Assembly (NCBI GenBank): GCA_002337545.1
Contig: DDGE01000057.1
Coordinates: 89,387 to 100,929 of the forward strand
Direction: 5' to 3'
Source of the DNA: Phycisphaerales bacterium UBA1910
GTDB taxonomy: Bacteria; Planctomycetota; Phycisphaerae; Phycisphaerales; UBA1924
Length of the DNA: 11,543 nt
The notes under the pieces were generated by a model. The model worked only from the letters and a program-made list of their open reading frames with translations. It was not told the origin of the DNA and searched no databases. The position numbers and the translations under genes are program-made. The first letter of the stretch is position 1, and every line of letters starts with the position of its first letter. Below are positions 1 to 7,110 of the stretch, one piece after another.

Positions 1-7
1 GTCAGGA

Positions 8-81
8 CGGGGGAGGCACAAGATCACCACTTCGAATGCCCCCCGTTCCTGCTTCGCCCTTCGGGTCGAAGCAGGGCACCC
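8..81 (-). repeat. Bipartite GC-rich repeat, left copy (inverted relative to 11473-11532)
   Basis: Two blocks recur in inverted orientation at the right end of the window. Block 8-23 is the exact reverse complement of 11517-11532 (16 bp). Block 59-81 is the reverse complement of 11473-11495 with one mismatch in 23 bp. The spacer between blocks is 35 bp here and 21 bp on the right and is not conserved. Positions 48-75 also form a strong hairpin: a 9-bp outer stem (CCTGCTTCG with CGAAGCAGG), three more C-G pairs after a bulged T, and a 3-nt loop. No coding region overlaps it. It is probably a dispersed intergenic repeat; the alternative is one end of a larger element. Confidence 0.6.
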
Positions 82-138
82 AACGCAACTGAACACCCAG
101 CACCACCAAACTACGAACCAACCGTCCAGGCGATGGGC

Positions 139-160
139 CAGAGGCCGGTCAGAGGCCGGA
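139..160. repeat. Short direct repeat CAGAGGCCGG x2
   Basis: The 10-mer CAGAGGCCGG occurs at 139-148 and again at 150-159, an 11-bp period. It sits in the 284-bp non-coding stretch downstream of the solute-binding gene and is followed by a short TTGG-rich run. I see no gene or known element here; this may simply be slippage. Confidence 0.4.
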
Positions 161-232
161 TGGTTGGTTGGTGCCGGATATCAATGCAGGACCGCCCACC
201 ACCCGTCGAAACGGATCGCGCACGCGCCTCTT

Positions 233-260
233 CCCTGATCCCTGATGCCCGGTCCCTGAT
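233..260. repeat. Heptamer tandem repeat CCCTGAT
   Basis: CCCTGAT occurs at 233-239, 240-246 and 254-260. The intervening 247-253 (GCCCGGT) keeps the 7-bp register, so this reads as four units with one degenerate. It lies just beyond the 3' end of the solute-binding gene in non-coding DNA. Function is unknown; replication slippage would explain it. Confidence 0.5.
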
Positions 261-263
261 GCC

Positions 264-280
264 TCTGGTGCATCGCACCA
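264..280 (-). terminator. Stem-loop just downstream of the solute-binding gene
   Basis: CTGGTGC and GCACCAG form a perfect 7-bp stem around a 3-nt loop. It begins 4 nt after the stop codon (285-287) of the minus-strand solute-binding gene. It lacks a U-tract on the minus strand, so it is a weak intrinsic terminator at best and could instead be a 3'-end stabilising hairpin. Confidence 0.4.
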
Positions 281-284
281 GCCC

Positions 285-1847
285 TCACAGCCGCTCGCGC
301 ACCCGCTTCACGATCTCGTTGTAGTTCCCGCGGTAGAACTTCGTGTACTCGATCTCCAGCTCCGCCTGACGCGTCCGCCATTCGTTGCGGACCGTGCGGA
401 AGGTGTCCGCCGTGAACGGGACCAGCTCGCCTTCGATCTGGGTATCCGGGAACGCATAGAACAGCTCGTCGAGCTCCGCCAGCTCCGCTTCGCTGAACTC
501 GCCCGAAGCGATCGCGTCGTGCATCGCCCGGTACGCCGCCCGGCACTCGTTCGCAATATCGATCCCGAAGCACCCCATCATCACCTGCACGCCCGTCCGC
601 CAGCCGGGGTTCTTTACATCGCTGACGATCTCGAACGGGTCCACCTGATCGACGAACTGGTCGAAGTACTGCACATACATGCTCCGCTTCACGGGCATCC
701 GGCGCAGCGCGTGCCAGTGCGGGCCCATCGGCTCACCGTCGCTCCCGATCGGGTTGTCATCCAGACTCGTGTCGAACTGCCACAGCGCCTGCGCCTCGTC
801 CGTCATGAGGTACCGCACGAACCGCGTCGCCAGCTCGTAGTCCGGCCCGCCGTTGATAATGCTGATCGGGTCCGCATCGACATACACCGCACCCGCCGGG
901 TCGCTGTAGCCCACGCGGTCGCCGCCGCCCGAGTCCTTCACCACCTGCGCCTGCCCACGCCCATAGAAGTCGATCGCCAGACCCGCGGCCGCCTCGCCTT
1001 GCGACACATCGATCGGCGGCTTCGTCGACGAGTTCGTGAAGTACCGCGTATTGCCGCACATCCCCCGCAGCGTCCGCCAGCCCTGCTCCCAACCCTCGTT
1101 GCCCAGAATCGAATCAAAGGTCGTCGTGATCGACCCGGACTGACGCGGGTCCGCCAGCGCGATCCAGCCCCATAGCGCTGGCTGCGTCAGATCCACGAAC
1201 GCCGTCGGCTCGGGCAGCTCGAGCTTCTCGAACACATCCCGGTTGTACACGATCCCGAAGCTGCTCAGCGCGTTGCCGATCCAGTACTGATCCGGGTCGT
1301 ACAACTCCTGCGGCCCGATCCGGTTCTCGCCGAACATCGCGTCCAGCTCGCCCTGCGTGAAATCCATCGGACGCGAGATCGGCACCTCCAGTGTCATCTT
1401 CGCCGTCGTCGATTCACCACCGCTCAGCGGCACATCGACGCTCACCCCGGAGATCAGCTGCCCGTGGTCATACGACCCACCCCCGAACATCACATCGAAC
1501 GGGATCGTCCCCTCCGGCAGCAGCCCACCCGCACCGATCTCCCAGCTCGGCTCCGACGCGAGCTTCTTCACGCTCTCCTTGAACATCGCCGCGAGCTGCT
1601 TGCGGATCTCCGAAGTCCCCCCCGGCGTGCGGAAGTCGATGCTGACCTCTTCGTTGAACTCGCGAGCGTGCCAGTCCGCGAACCCCCGCGCAAACTCATC
1701 GCGGATCTGAGGCACATGCGGCGTCACCACAATCAGCGTCCGCAGATCAGCGTCATGCGACGAACCCGTCTTCCCAGCGCTGAGCACAAACGGCACACCC
1801 AGCACCAACGCAAGCAACAACCCGATGACAATGACCTGTACCTTCAT
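285..1847 (-). CDS. ABC transporter solute-binding protein, iron(III)-type (family 1-like)
   Basis: This 520-aa protein is likely the extracytoplasmic ligand-binding component of an ABC importer. Residues 4-23 form a hydrophobic signal or anchor segment with no lipobox cysteine. The mature N-terminus (TLIVVTPHVPQIRDEF, followed by a PGGTSEIRKQL motif) and the later segment VYVDADPISIINGGPDYELA with a following MTDEAQ motif resemble FbpA/AfuA-like proteins of the family 1 solute-binding fold. It is longer than typical FbpA (about 320-350 aa), with extra sequence in the C-terminal third. I chose the ATG at 1847 because it starts the signal peptide; the in-frame TTG at 1907 would add 20 residues in front of it. 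No permease or ATPase gene lies in the window. The gene starts 63 bp after the MFS stop, so the two may share a transcript. The ligand is not determinable; iron is inferred only from fold resemblance. Confidence 0.75.
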   Translation of the reverse strand: MKVQVIVIGLLLALVLGVPFVLSAGKTGSSHDADLRTLIVVTPHVPQIRDEFARGFADWHAREFNEEVSIDFRTPGGTSEIRKQLAAMFKESVKKLASEPSWEIGAGGLLPEGTIPFDVMFGGGSYDHGQLISGVSVDVPLSGGESTTAKMTLEVPISRPMDFTQGELDAMFGENRIGPQELYDPDQYWIGNALSSFGIVYNRDVFEKLELPEPTAFVDLTQPALWGWIALADPRQSGSITTTFDSILGNEGWEQGWRTLRGMCGNTRYFTNSSTKPPIDVSQGEAAAGLAIDFYGRGQAQVVKDSGGGDRVGYSDPAGAVYVDADPISIINGGPDYELATRFVRYLMTDEAQALWQFDTSLDDNPIGSDGEPMGPHWHALRRMPVKRSMYVQYFDQFVDQVDPFEIVSDVKNPGWRTGVQVMMGCFGIDIANECRAAYRAMHDAIASGEFSEAELAELDELFYAFPDTQIEGELVPFTADTFRTVRNEWRTRQAELEIEYTKFYRGNYNEIVKRVRERL

Positions 1848-1867
1848 GCCCCAAGTGTACGGGGCAT
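1845..1867 (-). promoter_or_regulatory. Start-codon hairpin and overlapping 7-codon upstream ORF
   Basis: On the minus strand ATGCCCC (1867-1861) pairs perfectly with GGGGCAT (1852-1846) around an 8-nt loop. The 3' arm holds the only Shine-Dalgarno-like run (GGGG) and the first two bases of the start codon of the solute-binding gene. Reading from the ATG at 1867 gives ATG CCC CGT ACA CTT GGG GCA TGA, a 7-codon ORF (MPRTLGA) whose TGA overlaps the gene's ATG as ATGA. Translational coupling or start-site occlusion is inferred, not shown. Confidence 0.4.
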
Positions 1868-1910
1868 CCGACCACCAGACCGTGCCCGAGACCGATCCTC
1901 TGTCCAAGCA

Positions 1911-3215
1911 TTAATGCGGCGAAGGCGCCACCGGGGGCAGACGCCGCCGATCGCGACGCAAGAGATGCCACCCCAGCCCCACGGCCCCCACCACGCACGC
2001 CGTGATCAAGGCGATCACCCACAACCGGAACGCGTCGTCATCGCCGCCACTCAAGCCAACGCCGCCCAAGCCGCAGATCGGCCCCAGCGTGTACCCCACG
2101 CCGATCATCGCCTCGTGCTTGCCACCCGCGTCAACCTCCGCGTTGCCCAGCGCCATCGCGTAATACAACGCCCCGTAGTAGGTCATCGCGATCCCCATCC
2201 CCACGACCACCAGCCCACCGACCAGGACCCACAACCCCACGCCCTCAAACACCGGCGAGCCCACGCAACCAGCAAACCCCACGATCATCAGCGCCATCCC
2301 CGTCCACGGCGTCCACCACCGCCCGTGCCACCCGTGCCAACGCTCGAACAGCAGGAACATGAACACACGCGAGAACAACCACACGCTCGCGATCGGTGTC
2401 TTCCAAGCCACATCAACACCAAGCCGATCCTCCACAATCGGAAGCAGCGGCGACAACGCGGACAACACGATGTACGACGCGATCAGCAACACCCGGAAGA
2501 TCGTCAGCAGCGGCCGGTACGACGCGGGCGCAGACCCGCCATGCCCATCCACATGCCGAGGCGGGTACGAGGGGAACCACACCAGCAGCCCGATCATCGC
2601 AAACTGAAAACACCCCAGCAGCGAGAGAATCAGGAACGGCTGATGCTCCAGCAGCGGCGCCATCGCCCAGAACGAAAGCACCAACGCGCTCGACCACACA
2701 ATATTGAACCGCCCCAACGCCGCCCGCAACGCCCGATCACGACGCCCACCCGACAAATACCCCTCAACGATCGGCCAAAGGATCCCCGTCATCGGCGAGA
2801 ACACAATGATCAACGCCCACAACGAGACCTCCATCAGCCCCGGAGCAAAGTGCTTCGCCGCGATCGGAAACTGGCACGCCAGCCCGATCACCACCAGCAC
2901 CAGCACAAGCACCCCCCGAGGGCTCAGCGCCGAGCCCCGACCAGCACCCCGTTCCGACAGCCGCCGAACAATCGGCCCCGAAGCCAACGCACCCGCGATA
3001 TACGACACCCCGAGCACCAACGCGAGCAGCAGGTTCATCGTCCGCGCATACCCAAGCCCCTGCGTCGCGATAAACGAGAACCCATTCGTCACCGCCCCCG
3101 TCCCCAGCGAACCCAGGAAGGTCAACGCGAGCACCGCCCCCAGAGGCGTCGTACCAGCCCCGATGCCCGATCCGGGCCCGCCCGCGTCCGTGATTTGTGT
3201 GGGAGTCGTTGCCAT
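1911..3215 (-). CDS. MFS-type multi-pass membrane transporter
   Basis: This 434-aa protein has about 12 predicted transmembrane segments in two six-helix halves split by a hydrophilic stretch near residues 205-228, the architecture of the major facilitator superfamily. The first helix begins near residue 25 after a Gly/Thr-rich tail. Residues 145-175 (WPIVEGYLSG, a basic loop, then LGRFNIVWSSA) resemble helix 5 of MFS drug or sugar transporters. A Trp/His-rich loop lies near 291-304, and the C-terminus is basic. The ATG at 3215 has no clear Shine-Dalgarno sequence. The gene is 63 bp upstream of the solute-binding gene on the same strand and diverges from tRNA-Arg. Substrate and transport direction cannot be told from sequence alone. 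Confidence 0.7.
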   Translation of the reverse strand: MATTPTQITDAGGPGSGIGAGTTPLGAVLALTFLGSLGTGAVTNGFSFIATQGLGYARTMNLLLALVLGVSYIAGALASGPIVRRLSERGAGRGSALSPRGVLVLVLVVIGLACQFPIAAKHFAPGLMEVSLWALIIVFSPMTGILWPIVEGYLSGGRRDRALRAALGRFNIVWSSALVLSFWAMAPLLEHQPFLILSLLGCFQFAMIGLLVWFPSYPPRHVDGHGGSAPASYRPLLTIFRVLLIASYIVLSALSPLLPIVEDRLGVDVAWKTPIASVWLFSRVFMFLLFERWHGWHGRWWTPWTGMALMIVGFAGCVGSPVFEGVGLWVLVGGLVVVGMGIAMTYYGALYYAMALGNAEVDAGGKHEAMIGVGYTLGPICGLGGVGLSGGDDDAFRLWVIALITACVVGAVGLGWHLLRRDRRRLPPVAPSPH

Positions 3216-3237
3216 GCGTGAAGCGCGATCGTAGACT
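3209..3237 (+). promoter_or_regulatory. Promoter of tRNA-Arg
   Basis: A -35 box TTGCCA (3209-3214; 5 of 6 to consensus) and a -10 box TAGACT (3232-3237; 4 of 6) are separated by exactly 17 bp. Transcription would start near 3244, about 33 bp before the tRNA. The -35 box overlaps the MFS start codon (3213-3215) on the other strand. Confidence 0.5.
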
Positions 3238-3256
3238 CTTTGCTGATCGCGGTCAC
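3228..3256 (-). promoter_or_regulatory. Candidate promoter of the MFS gene
   Basis: On the minus strand, GTGACC (3256-3251) and TACGAT (3233-3228) are separated by 17 bp, each about 4 of 6 to the sigma-70-type consensus. The start codon is 12 bp after the -10 box, leaving a leader of only about 5-6 nt, which fits the lack of a Shine-Dalgarno sequence. It overlaps the tRNA promoter on the opposite strand, so the two may compete. Confidence 0.3.
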
Positions 3257-3276
3257 GCCACGATCAACACACCGCG

Positions 3277-3350
3277 GGTCCCGTAGCTCAATTGGATAGA
3301 GCGTTGGCCTCCGAAGCCAAAGGTTCTGCGTTCGAATCGCAGCGGGATCG
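3277..3350 (+). tRNA. tRNA-Arg (anticodon CCG)
   Basis: This 74-nt cloverleaf folds fully. The 7-bp acceptor stem is GGTCCCG with CGGGATC (one G-U pair). The D stem is GCTC/GAGC with a 9-nt loop. The anticodon stem TTGGC/GCCAA encloses the loop CTCCGAA, with anticodon CCG at 3311-3313. The T stem CTGCG/CGCAG encloses TTCGAAT. The discriminator is G, and the 3' CCA is not encoded. It reads the CGG arginine codon. A good promoter lies upstream and an intrinsic terminator follows by 16 bp. No duplicated 3' end suggesting an integrated element was seen nearby. Confidence 0.96.
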
Positions 3351-3366
3351 CTTGAGATCACCAGAG

Positions 3367-3394
3367 AGCCCCAGCCACAACGCTGGGGCTTCTT
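3367..3394 (+). terminator. Intrinsic terminator shared by tRNA-Arg and the convergent gene
   Basis: AGCCCCAGC (3367-3375) and GCTGGGGCT (3382-3390) form a perfect 9-bp stem with a 6-nt loop, followed on the plus strand by TCTT. It lies 16 bp after the tRNA and directly abuts the stop codon (3394-3396) of the minus-strand membrane protein, so it probably ends transcription from both sides. The U-tract is better in the plus direction. Confidence 0.8.
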
Positions 3395-3990
3395 CATGCG
3401 CCCGACCCATCGCCCCGACCATCAGCCGCCCTTGGCCTCGCCGTCAGCGTCACCCCGGCCACCACGATGTTCACCATCACCATCAGCGCCAACGCCCCGA
3501 GGATATTCGACGCCTTGGAGTGCTGCGCCAGGAACTCGTCCTTGAACCGGTCCGCAACCTCCGTGTCCCCCATCGCCGCGTTGTCCCAGTACCCCTGGAG
3601 CATCCGCATCAGCTCGGGCATGAACAGCAGCAGGTGGTAGCTCAGCAGCCCCAGCGTCATGCACAGCACAATCACCCGCAGCACCCGCGCCAGCGTGTTC
3701 AGCGAGTACCCACACACCACGAGCAAAACAATGGTTGCCAGCGCAATCGTTCCGCACACAAACTGAATCGTATCAACCGCAAAGAACACCTTGGACGCGA
3801 CACGACCGGCCGCGAGCAGCGCGTGATCACCCTCGTAGTTTGGGTACGCCCCCAGCGTCGGCTCCAACTCCCGCATCAACGGGAACACGATCGCCGCGAC
3901 AACCCCGGACATCCCCACCGCCCCCAACCAAACGGAGAGTGCGAGAAGATGCACGATCTGTGCAATGCGCGAGAGGGCGTGTTTGTTCAT
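3394..3990 (-). CDS. Small four-helix membrane protein, DUF4149/TMEM205-like
   Basis: This 198-aa protein has four predicted transmembrane helices, near residues 7-38, 68-94, 98-122 and 160-184. The first contains IVHLLALSVWLGAVGMSG and is followed by IVFPL; this HLLALxxWLG pattern plus F-P is typical of the DUF4149 (TMEM205-like) family, whose role is unclear. A charged segment near residues 138-157 separates helices 3 and 4. The ATG at 3990 is preferred over the in-frame TTG at 3996, which adds only two residues and no better ribosome site. It begins 33 bp after the stop of the low-GC gene and ends at the shared terminator, so it is probably the last gene of the yebC transcription unit. Confidence 0.6.
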   Translation of the reverse strand: MNKHALSRIAQIVHLLALSVWLGAVGMSGVVAAIVFPLMRELEPTLGAYPNYEGDHALLAAGRVASKVFFAVDTIQFVCGTIALATIVLLVVCGYSLNTLARVLRVIVLCMTLGLLSYHLLLFMPELMRMLQGYWDNAAMGDTEVADRFKDEFLAQHSKASNILGALALMVMVNIVVAGVTLTARPRAADGRGDGSGA

Positions 3991-4023
3991 GCCCAATGGT
4001 AGAGAGGGACTTGAACGAATGTG

Positions 4024-5601
4024 CTATTCGTCGTCTTCGAATGGGTCGTCGCGGGGGACGGGGTAGATAACGAAATCGCCAGTAAGTGCTTCGGCTTCAT
4101 TCATACGACGAGCATCTGCTTCTTCATTGGATATCCAGTCCGGGTTTCGCAGCATGGTCCTGATACTGGTACCGTACATGACTCGATGGATCTGTTCACC
4201 GCCGTCATCGATTCTGTCGGGGCCGACAGAGTACACCACCGGGGTATTCTCACTCAGTCTGAGCTTGAGTGGCTCGTTGGTGAAATGATCGATCGGCTCA
4301 AAGCGGAGAAAAACCTCATCGACACCGTCGATCGAACTCGGGAACTGCCCATGCATGAGCTTATGGCGATACAAAGCGATCGTAGTGCGAGTTCCAATCG
4401 CAAACTGGTTTGTCGTCAAGTACCTGTCGGCATAGGAGTTGTGGTAGCCAACATAGTATTTCGACATCAGCCCAAGCAGGCGATTGACGCTTTTGCCATT
4501 GGGTAGGGCTTCTCTGAGATTGGTTGTATTACCATCCCAAGGCAGACTCGAACGCTCCGAGGCGTATCGGATCTTTCGATACATATCGAGCATTGCCTGT
4601 TGCATCGAAGGTTTGAGCTCATCAGTCGGAATGCTCGACACTTCGCTAAATCGCTCGACGGGCATGTGTCCATCAGAGAATCCATGCAGCAATTCCCTTG
4701 CAGGGCCGTACCCTCCTCCTGAGGTTGCCTTACGCCGAAGAATATCTTCTGTGAGGAGAATCGATCCCTCCGCAATGAGTCCATCGGGGAGATGTGCGCT
4801 GATGATTGTGTCTAGTTGGACAAGATGCGAATCGGTAAACTGTTCGCTATGGAACTCAAGTCCCCACAATACCGAATCGAGCACACCATTGAACACCGTG
4901 AGCATCAAGTTTTGGTCGGATGGATCTGGGAACTCCATGTAATGACGATTGCTCTCGAGAATCTTTCCAATCAGTTCAATAAACCTCTCGGTATCGCCCT
5001 CAGATAGCTCGACGAGCGCAGCCTCGCGAACAACGAACTGAGCACGAACAAATGGGCGCAGCTGTCGAAACAGAGAGTTGTAAAGATTGATTGGCGTTGT
5101 TCCTGCTCGTTGATCGAGAGCCTCAGGAGTATCAATACTCATCCACAAATCTTCGCGATTGTCAGTGCGTGGTACTCCAAAGTAGGGCCGATTCAAAACT
5201 TGAGTGAGTTCGTTGATTTCGTCTCTGTGCTCGATGTGCCACTCACGGATGGTGATCCAGTACTTTGAATCAAATGGGAGTCCGTACAGATCCTCGACTC
5301 CGTCCTCCAGCATCAGTTGTTCGTATGAACGCGCGAATGGGAGTAATCCCTCCCAGACGGTTAAGTCAGGATCAAGCGATCGGATCCATGTGTGATACCC
5401 GGCAGCAGGATCCCAACGAGATTCACCATCCTGCATCACCCAAGGCGACCAGTTCTCCTTGGTGATTATGTCCCAGTTGATCAGAATCTCATCGAGCTCA
5501 CTCGGACTCAGCTCGGGTGTTCGAAAGAGTTGAACATACGCGATAATGCTCAGAGTGAGAACAACCAAGATTGCTGTATACGCAATCCAGACTCGCTTCA
5601 T
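4024..5601 (-). CDS. Membrane-anchored protein of unknown function, low GC
   Basis: I do not recognise a named family. The 525-aa protein starts with one transmembrane anchor (residues 5-24), followed by a large, mostly helical, probably extracytoplasmic region. Near the C-terminus, YRHKLMHGQFPSSID (about 411-425) and YSVGPDRIDDGG (about 457-468) match a recurrent planctomycete pattern (YR..HGxxP..., then YSVGPDGxDDGG) resembling the C-terminal part of type II secretion pseudopilin-like proteins. The last 25 residues are acidic. The ATG at 5601 is chosen because it starts the anchor; an open frame reaching 5733 would overlap yebC by 62 bp with Ser/Arg/Thr-rich residues. GC is clearly lower than the neighbours (25 and 28 of 60 in two sampled blocks, against 42 of 60 in a block of the MFS gene). 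It follows yebC by 70 bp. Confidence 0.6.
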   Translation of the reverse strand: MKRVWIAYTAILVVLTLSIIAYVQLFRTPELSPSELDEILINWDIITKENWSPWVMQDGESRWDPAAGYHTWIRSLDPDLTVWEGLLPFARSYEQLMLEDGVEDLYGLPFDSKYWITIREWHIEHRDEINELTQVLNRPYFGVPRTDNREDLWMSIDTPEALDQRAGTTPINLYNSLFRQLRPFVRAQFVVREAALVELSEGDTERFIELIGKILESNRHYMEFPDPSDQNLMLTVFNGVLDSVLWGLEFHSEQFTDSHLVQLDTIISAHLPDGLIAEGSILLTEDILRRKATSGGGYGPARELLHGFSDGHMPVERFSEVSSIPTDELKPSMQQAMLDMYRKIRYASERSSLPWDGNTTNLREALPNGKSVNRLLGLMSKYYVGYHNSYADRYLTTNQFAIGTRTTIALYRHKLMHGQFPSSIDGVDEVFLRFEPIDHFTNEPLKLRLSENTPVVYSVGPDRIDDGGEQIHRVMYGTSIRTMLRNPDWISNEEADARRMNEAEALTGDFVIYPVPRDDPFEDDE

Positions 5602-5671
5602 CCCCTTCGATCTCAAGGTAGAGGATTCGCTCGTAGCAACGGGTGTTGTTGAATACTTCTTGTGTGAGTAC

Positions 5672-6436
5672 TCATCCCAGCTTCGCGAGTTCTTCCGAGT
5701 CAAAGTCCGCGTTCGAGTAGACCTTCTGGACATCGTCGTTGTCCTCCAGCGTGTCGATGAGGTTCATCACCTTGCGCACATCATCGCCGGTCACTTCAAC
5801 GGTGTTCTCGGGGATACGGGTGATCTCCGCCTCGACGATCTCGATCCCCGCCGCCTCGATCGCGTCCTTGACGCCCTGGAACTCCGTCGGCTCCGTCTCG
5901 ATGACCCAGGCGCCCTTGTCGTCGTCGTCGCCCTCTGGCGCCTGAACATCCTCGGCACCCGCCTCGAGCGCGGCCTCCATCACCTGGTCCTCGTCATACT
6001 TATTCGCGTCGATGAAGATCTGCCCCTTCGTCACGAACATGAACGCCACCGTCCCCGCGTTCCCCAGAGACCCGCCCGCCTTCTTGAAGATCGAACGAAC
6101 CTCACCAACGGTCCGGGTGTTGTTGTCCGTCAGCGCATCGATGATTAGCGCCGTGCCGCCGGGGCCGTACCCCTCATAAACGATCGTCTGGAACTCCGCA
6201 CCACCCGCTTCGCCCGACCCCTTCTCGATCGCACGCTTGATCGTGTCTTTGGGCATGTTGGCGTACTTCGCCTCATCGATCGCGTAGCGAAGCGTGAGGT
6301 TCGTCTCGGGATCGCCGCCGCCAGCCCGGGCCGCGACCATGATCGCCTTGGAGCACTTGGACCAGATCTTGCCCTTCTTCTTGTCCTGGCGTTCCTTACG
6401 GTGACGGATATTCGCCCATTTACTATGACCGGCCAT
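5672..6436 (-). CDS. yebC: YebC/PmpR (TACO1) family protein
   Basis: This 254-aa protein has the usual YebC length and landmarks: the N-terminal signature MAGHSKWANIRHRK at residues 1-14, YEGYGPGG at 87-94, DALTDNNTRTV at about 100-110 and GGSLG at 121-125. The family was long annotated as DNA-binding regulators. Later work on YebC and mitochondrial TACO1 points to a ribosome-associated role in relieving stalling at proline-rich stretches. Domain 3 here is unusually acidic (a DDDD run near 160). The start at 6436 is set by the signature and by AGGAG 9 nt upstream; an in-frame extension to 6544 adds no conserved sequence. It is the first gene of a likely yebC, low-GC gene, DUF4149-like gene unit. 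It is not next to ruvC, a common neighbour elsewhere. Confidence 0.95.
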   Translation of the reverse strand: MAGHSKWANIRHRKERQDKKKGKIWSKCSKAIMVAARAGGGDPETNLTLRYAIDEAKYANMPKDTIKRAIEKGSGEAGGAEFQTIVYEGYGPGGTALIIDALTDNNTRTVGEVRSIFKKAGGSLGNAGTVAFMFVTKGQIFIDANKYDEDQVMEAALEAGAEDVQAPEGDDDDKGAWVIETEPTEFQGVKDAIEAAGIEIVEAEITRIPENTVEVTGDDVRKVMNLIDTLEDNDDVQKVYSNADFDSEELAKLG

Positions 6437-6499
6437 ATGCGTTCGCTCCTGCGATAAATGCCTACTGCCCCAAAGACGATGCGCCCCGGGATTCGATTG

Positions 6500-6528
6500 T
6501 TGGCGGGATTCCCGTGCTTTTCCGCCAA
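6500..6528. promoter_or_regulatory. Inverted repeat upstream of yebC (possible operator)
   Basis: TTGGCGG (6500-6506) and CCGCCAA (6522-6528) form a perfect 7-bp inverted repeat with a 15-bp spacer, 64 bp upstream of the yebC start. A nested palindrome GGGATTCCC lies at 6505-6513. The position fits an operator, but no regulator is identified and a clear -35/-10 pair was not found. Confidence 0.3.
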
Positions 6529-6576
6529 GCACCACCCCGCACACCAGACTTCCAACAGGAACTCGAGCAGACCCAA

Positions 6577-6600
6577 GAAAAAAACCACCCCACGGGTGGT
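6577..6600 (-). terminator. Intrinsic terminator of the PilZ gene
   Basis: On the minus strand ACCACCC (6600-6594) and GGGTGGT (6590-6584) pair perfectly around a 3-nt loop, followed at once by a run of seven Ts (6584-6578, the first also being the last stem base). It lies 25 bp past the PilZ stop codon and separates that gene from yebC. Confidence 0.85.
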
Positions 6601-6624
6601 CAAATCATCAATCCCTCACGCGGA

Positions 6625-7017
6625 TCACGCCGCCCGCAGATATCGCTGGCTCGTCAGAGCCCGCAGCATACGACCCTTATCACCCGCACGATCAAACCGA
6701 GTGATCGCCAACGCCATCCGCACCGGCCCGATCTCGTCCGAATCACACCACACGACATTCCCCGTCACAAACACGCTCCGATCAGCACCGCATTCAGTGC
6801 CCTTCATCGGCAGATCAATCCGCAGCGAGATCGTCCGACCCGGCTCGATCGGCTCATCCATCTCAAAGCACACACCACCCTCCGAGATGTCGTACACATG
6901 CCCCTCACGAACGAACACCTCCTCCTCCGGATGCACCCGTGCCAAAGCTCCGGTATACCCCGGCTCAAGCATAAAACGCTCGAACTGACGACGATTCACA
7001 CGGGCATGGCTGCTCAT
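6625..7017 (-). CDS. PilZ-domain protein (likely c-di-GMP binding)
   Basis: This 130-aa protein is essentially a single PilZ domain. It has both nucleotide-contact motifs: RxxxR at R10-R14 (RRQFER) and DxSxxG at D43-G48 (DISEGG). The strand pattern GRTISLRIDLP, VFVTGNVVWCDSD and ALAITRF is typical of the PilZ beta-barrel. There is no signal peptide or membrane segment, so it should be a cytoplasmic c-di-GMP receptor; its target is unknown. The ATG at 7017 has AGGAGAT 6 nt upstream. The gene is monocistronic, with its own terminator at 6577-6600, and diverges from the HupE-like operon across 164 bp. Confidence 0.85.
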   Translation of the reverse strand: MSSHARVNRRQFERFMLEPGYTGALARVHPEEEVFVREGHVYDISEGGVCFEMDEPIEPGRTISLRIDLPMKGTECGADRSVFVTGNVVWCDSDEIGPVRMALAITRFDRAGDKGRMLRALTSQRYLRAA

Positions 7018-7110
7018 TTCGGATCTCCTGTTTCAGACCTGCACAGAATACGGTGTGCCCCGCTTATCGGCCCACCATCCCCCCCACTTCAATCCGATCA
7101 CACCCGTAAC

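Noticed and set aside
1848..1907. N-terminal extension of the solute-binding protein to a TTG at 1907
   Set aside because: It would put 20 non-hydrophobic residues before a good signal peptide. The ATG at 1847 fits better, although its ribosome site is weak.
1464..3221. A 585-codon plus-strand open frame across the MFS and solute-binding genes
   Set aside because: Its product is almost entirely Arg, His, Pro and Gln, with no domain or membrane pattern. It is the antisense shadow of GC-rich minus-strand genes that have clear family features.
3277..3350. tRNA-Arg as an attachment site of an integrated element
   Set aside because: I found no second copy of its 3' end in the window and no integrase gene.
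5602..5733. N-terminal extension of the low-GC protein to 5733
   Set aside because: It overlaps yebC by 62 bp and is rich in Ser, Arg and Thr, while the ATG at 5601 begins a membrane anchor.
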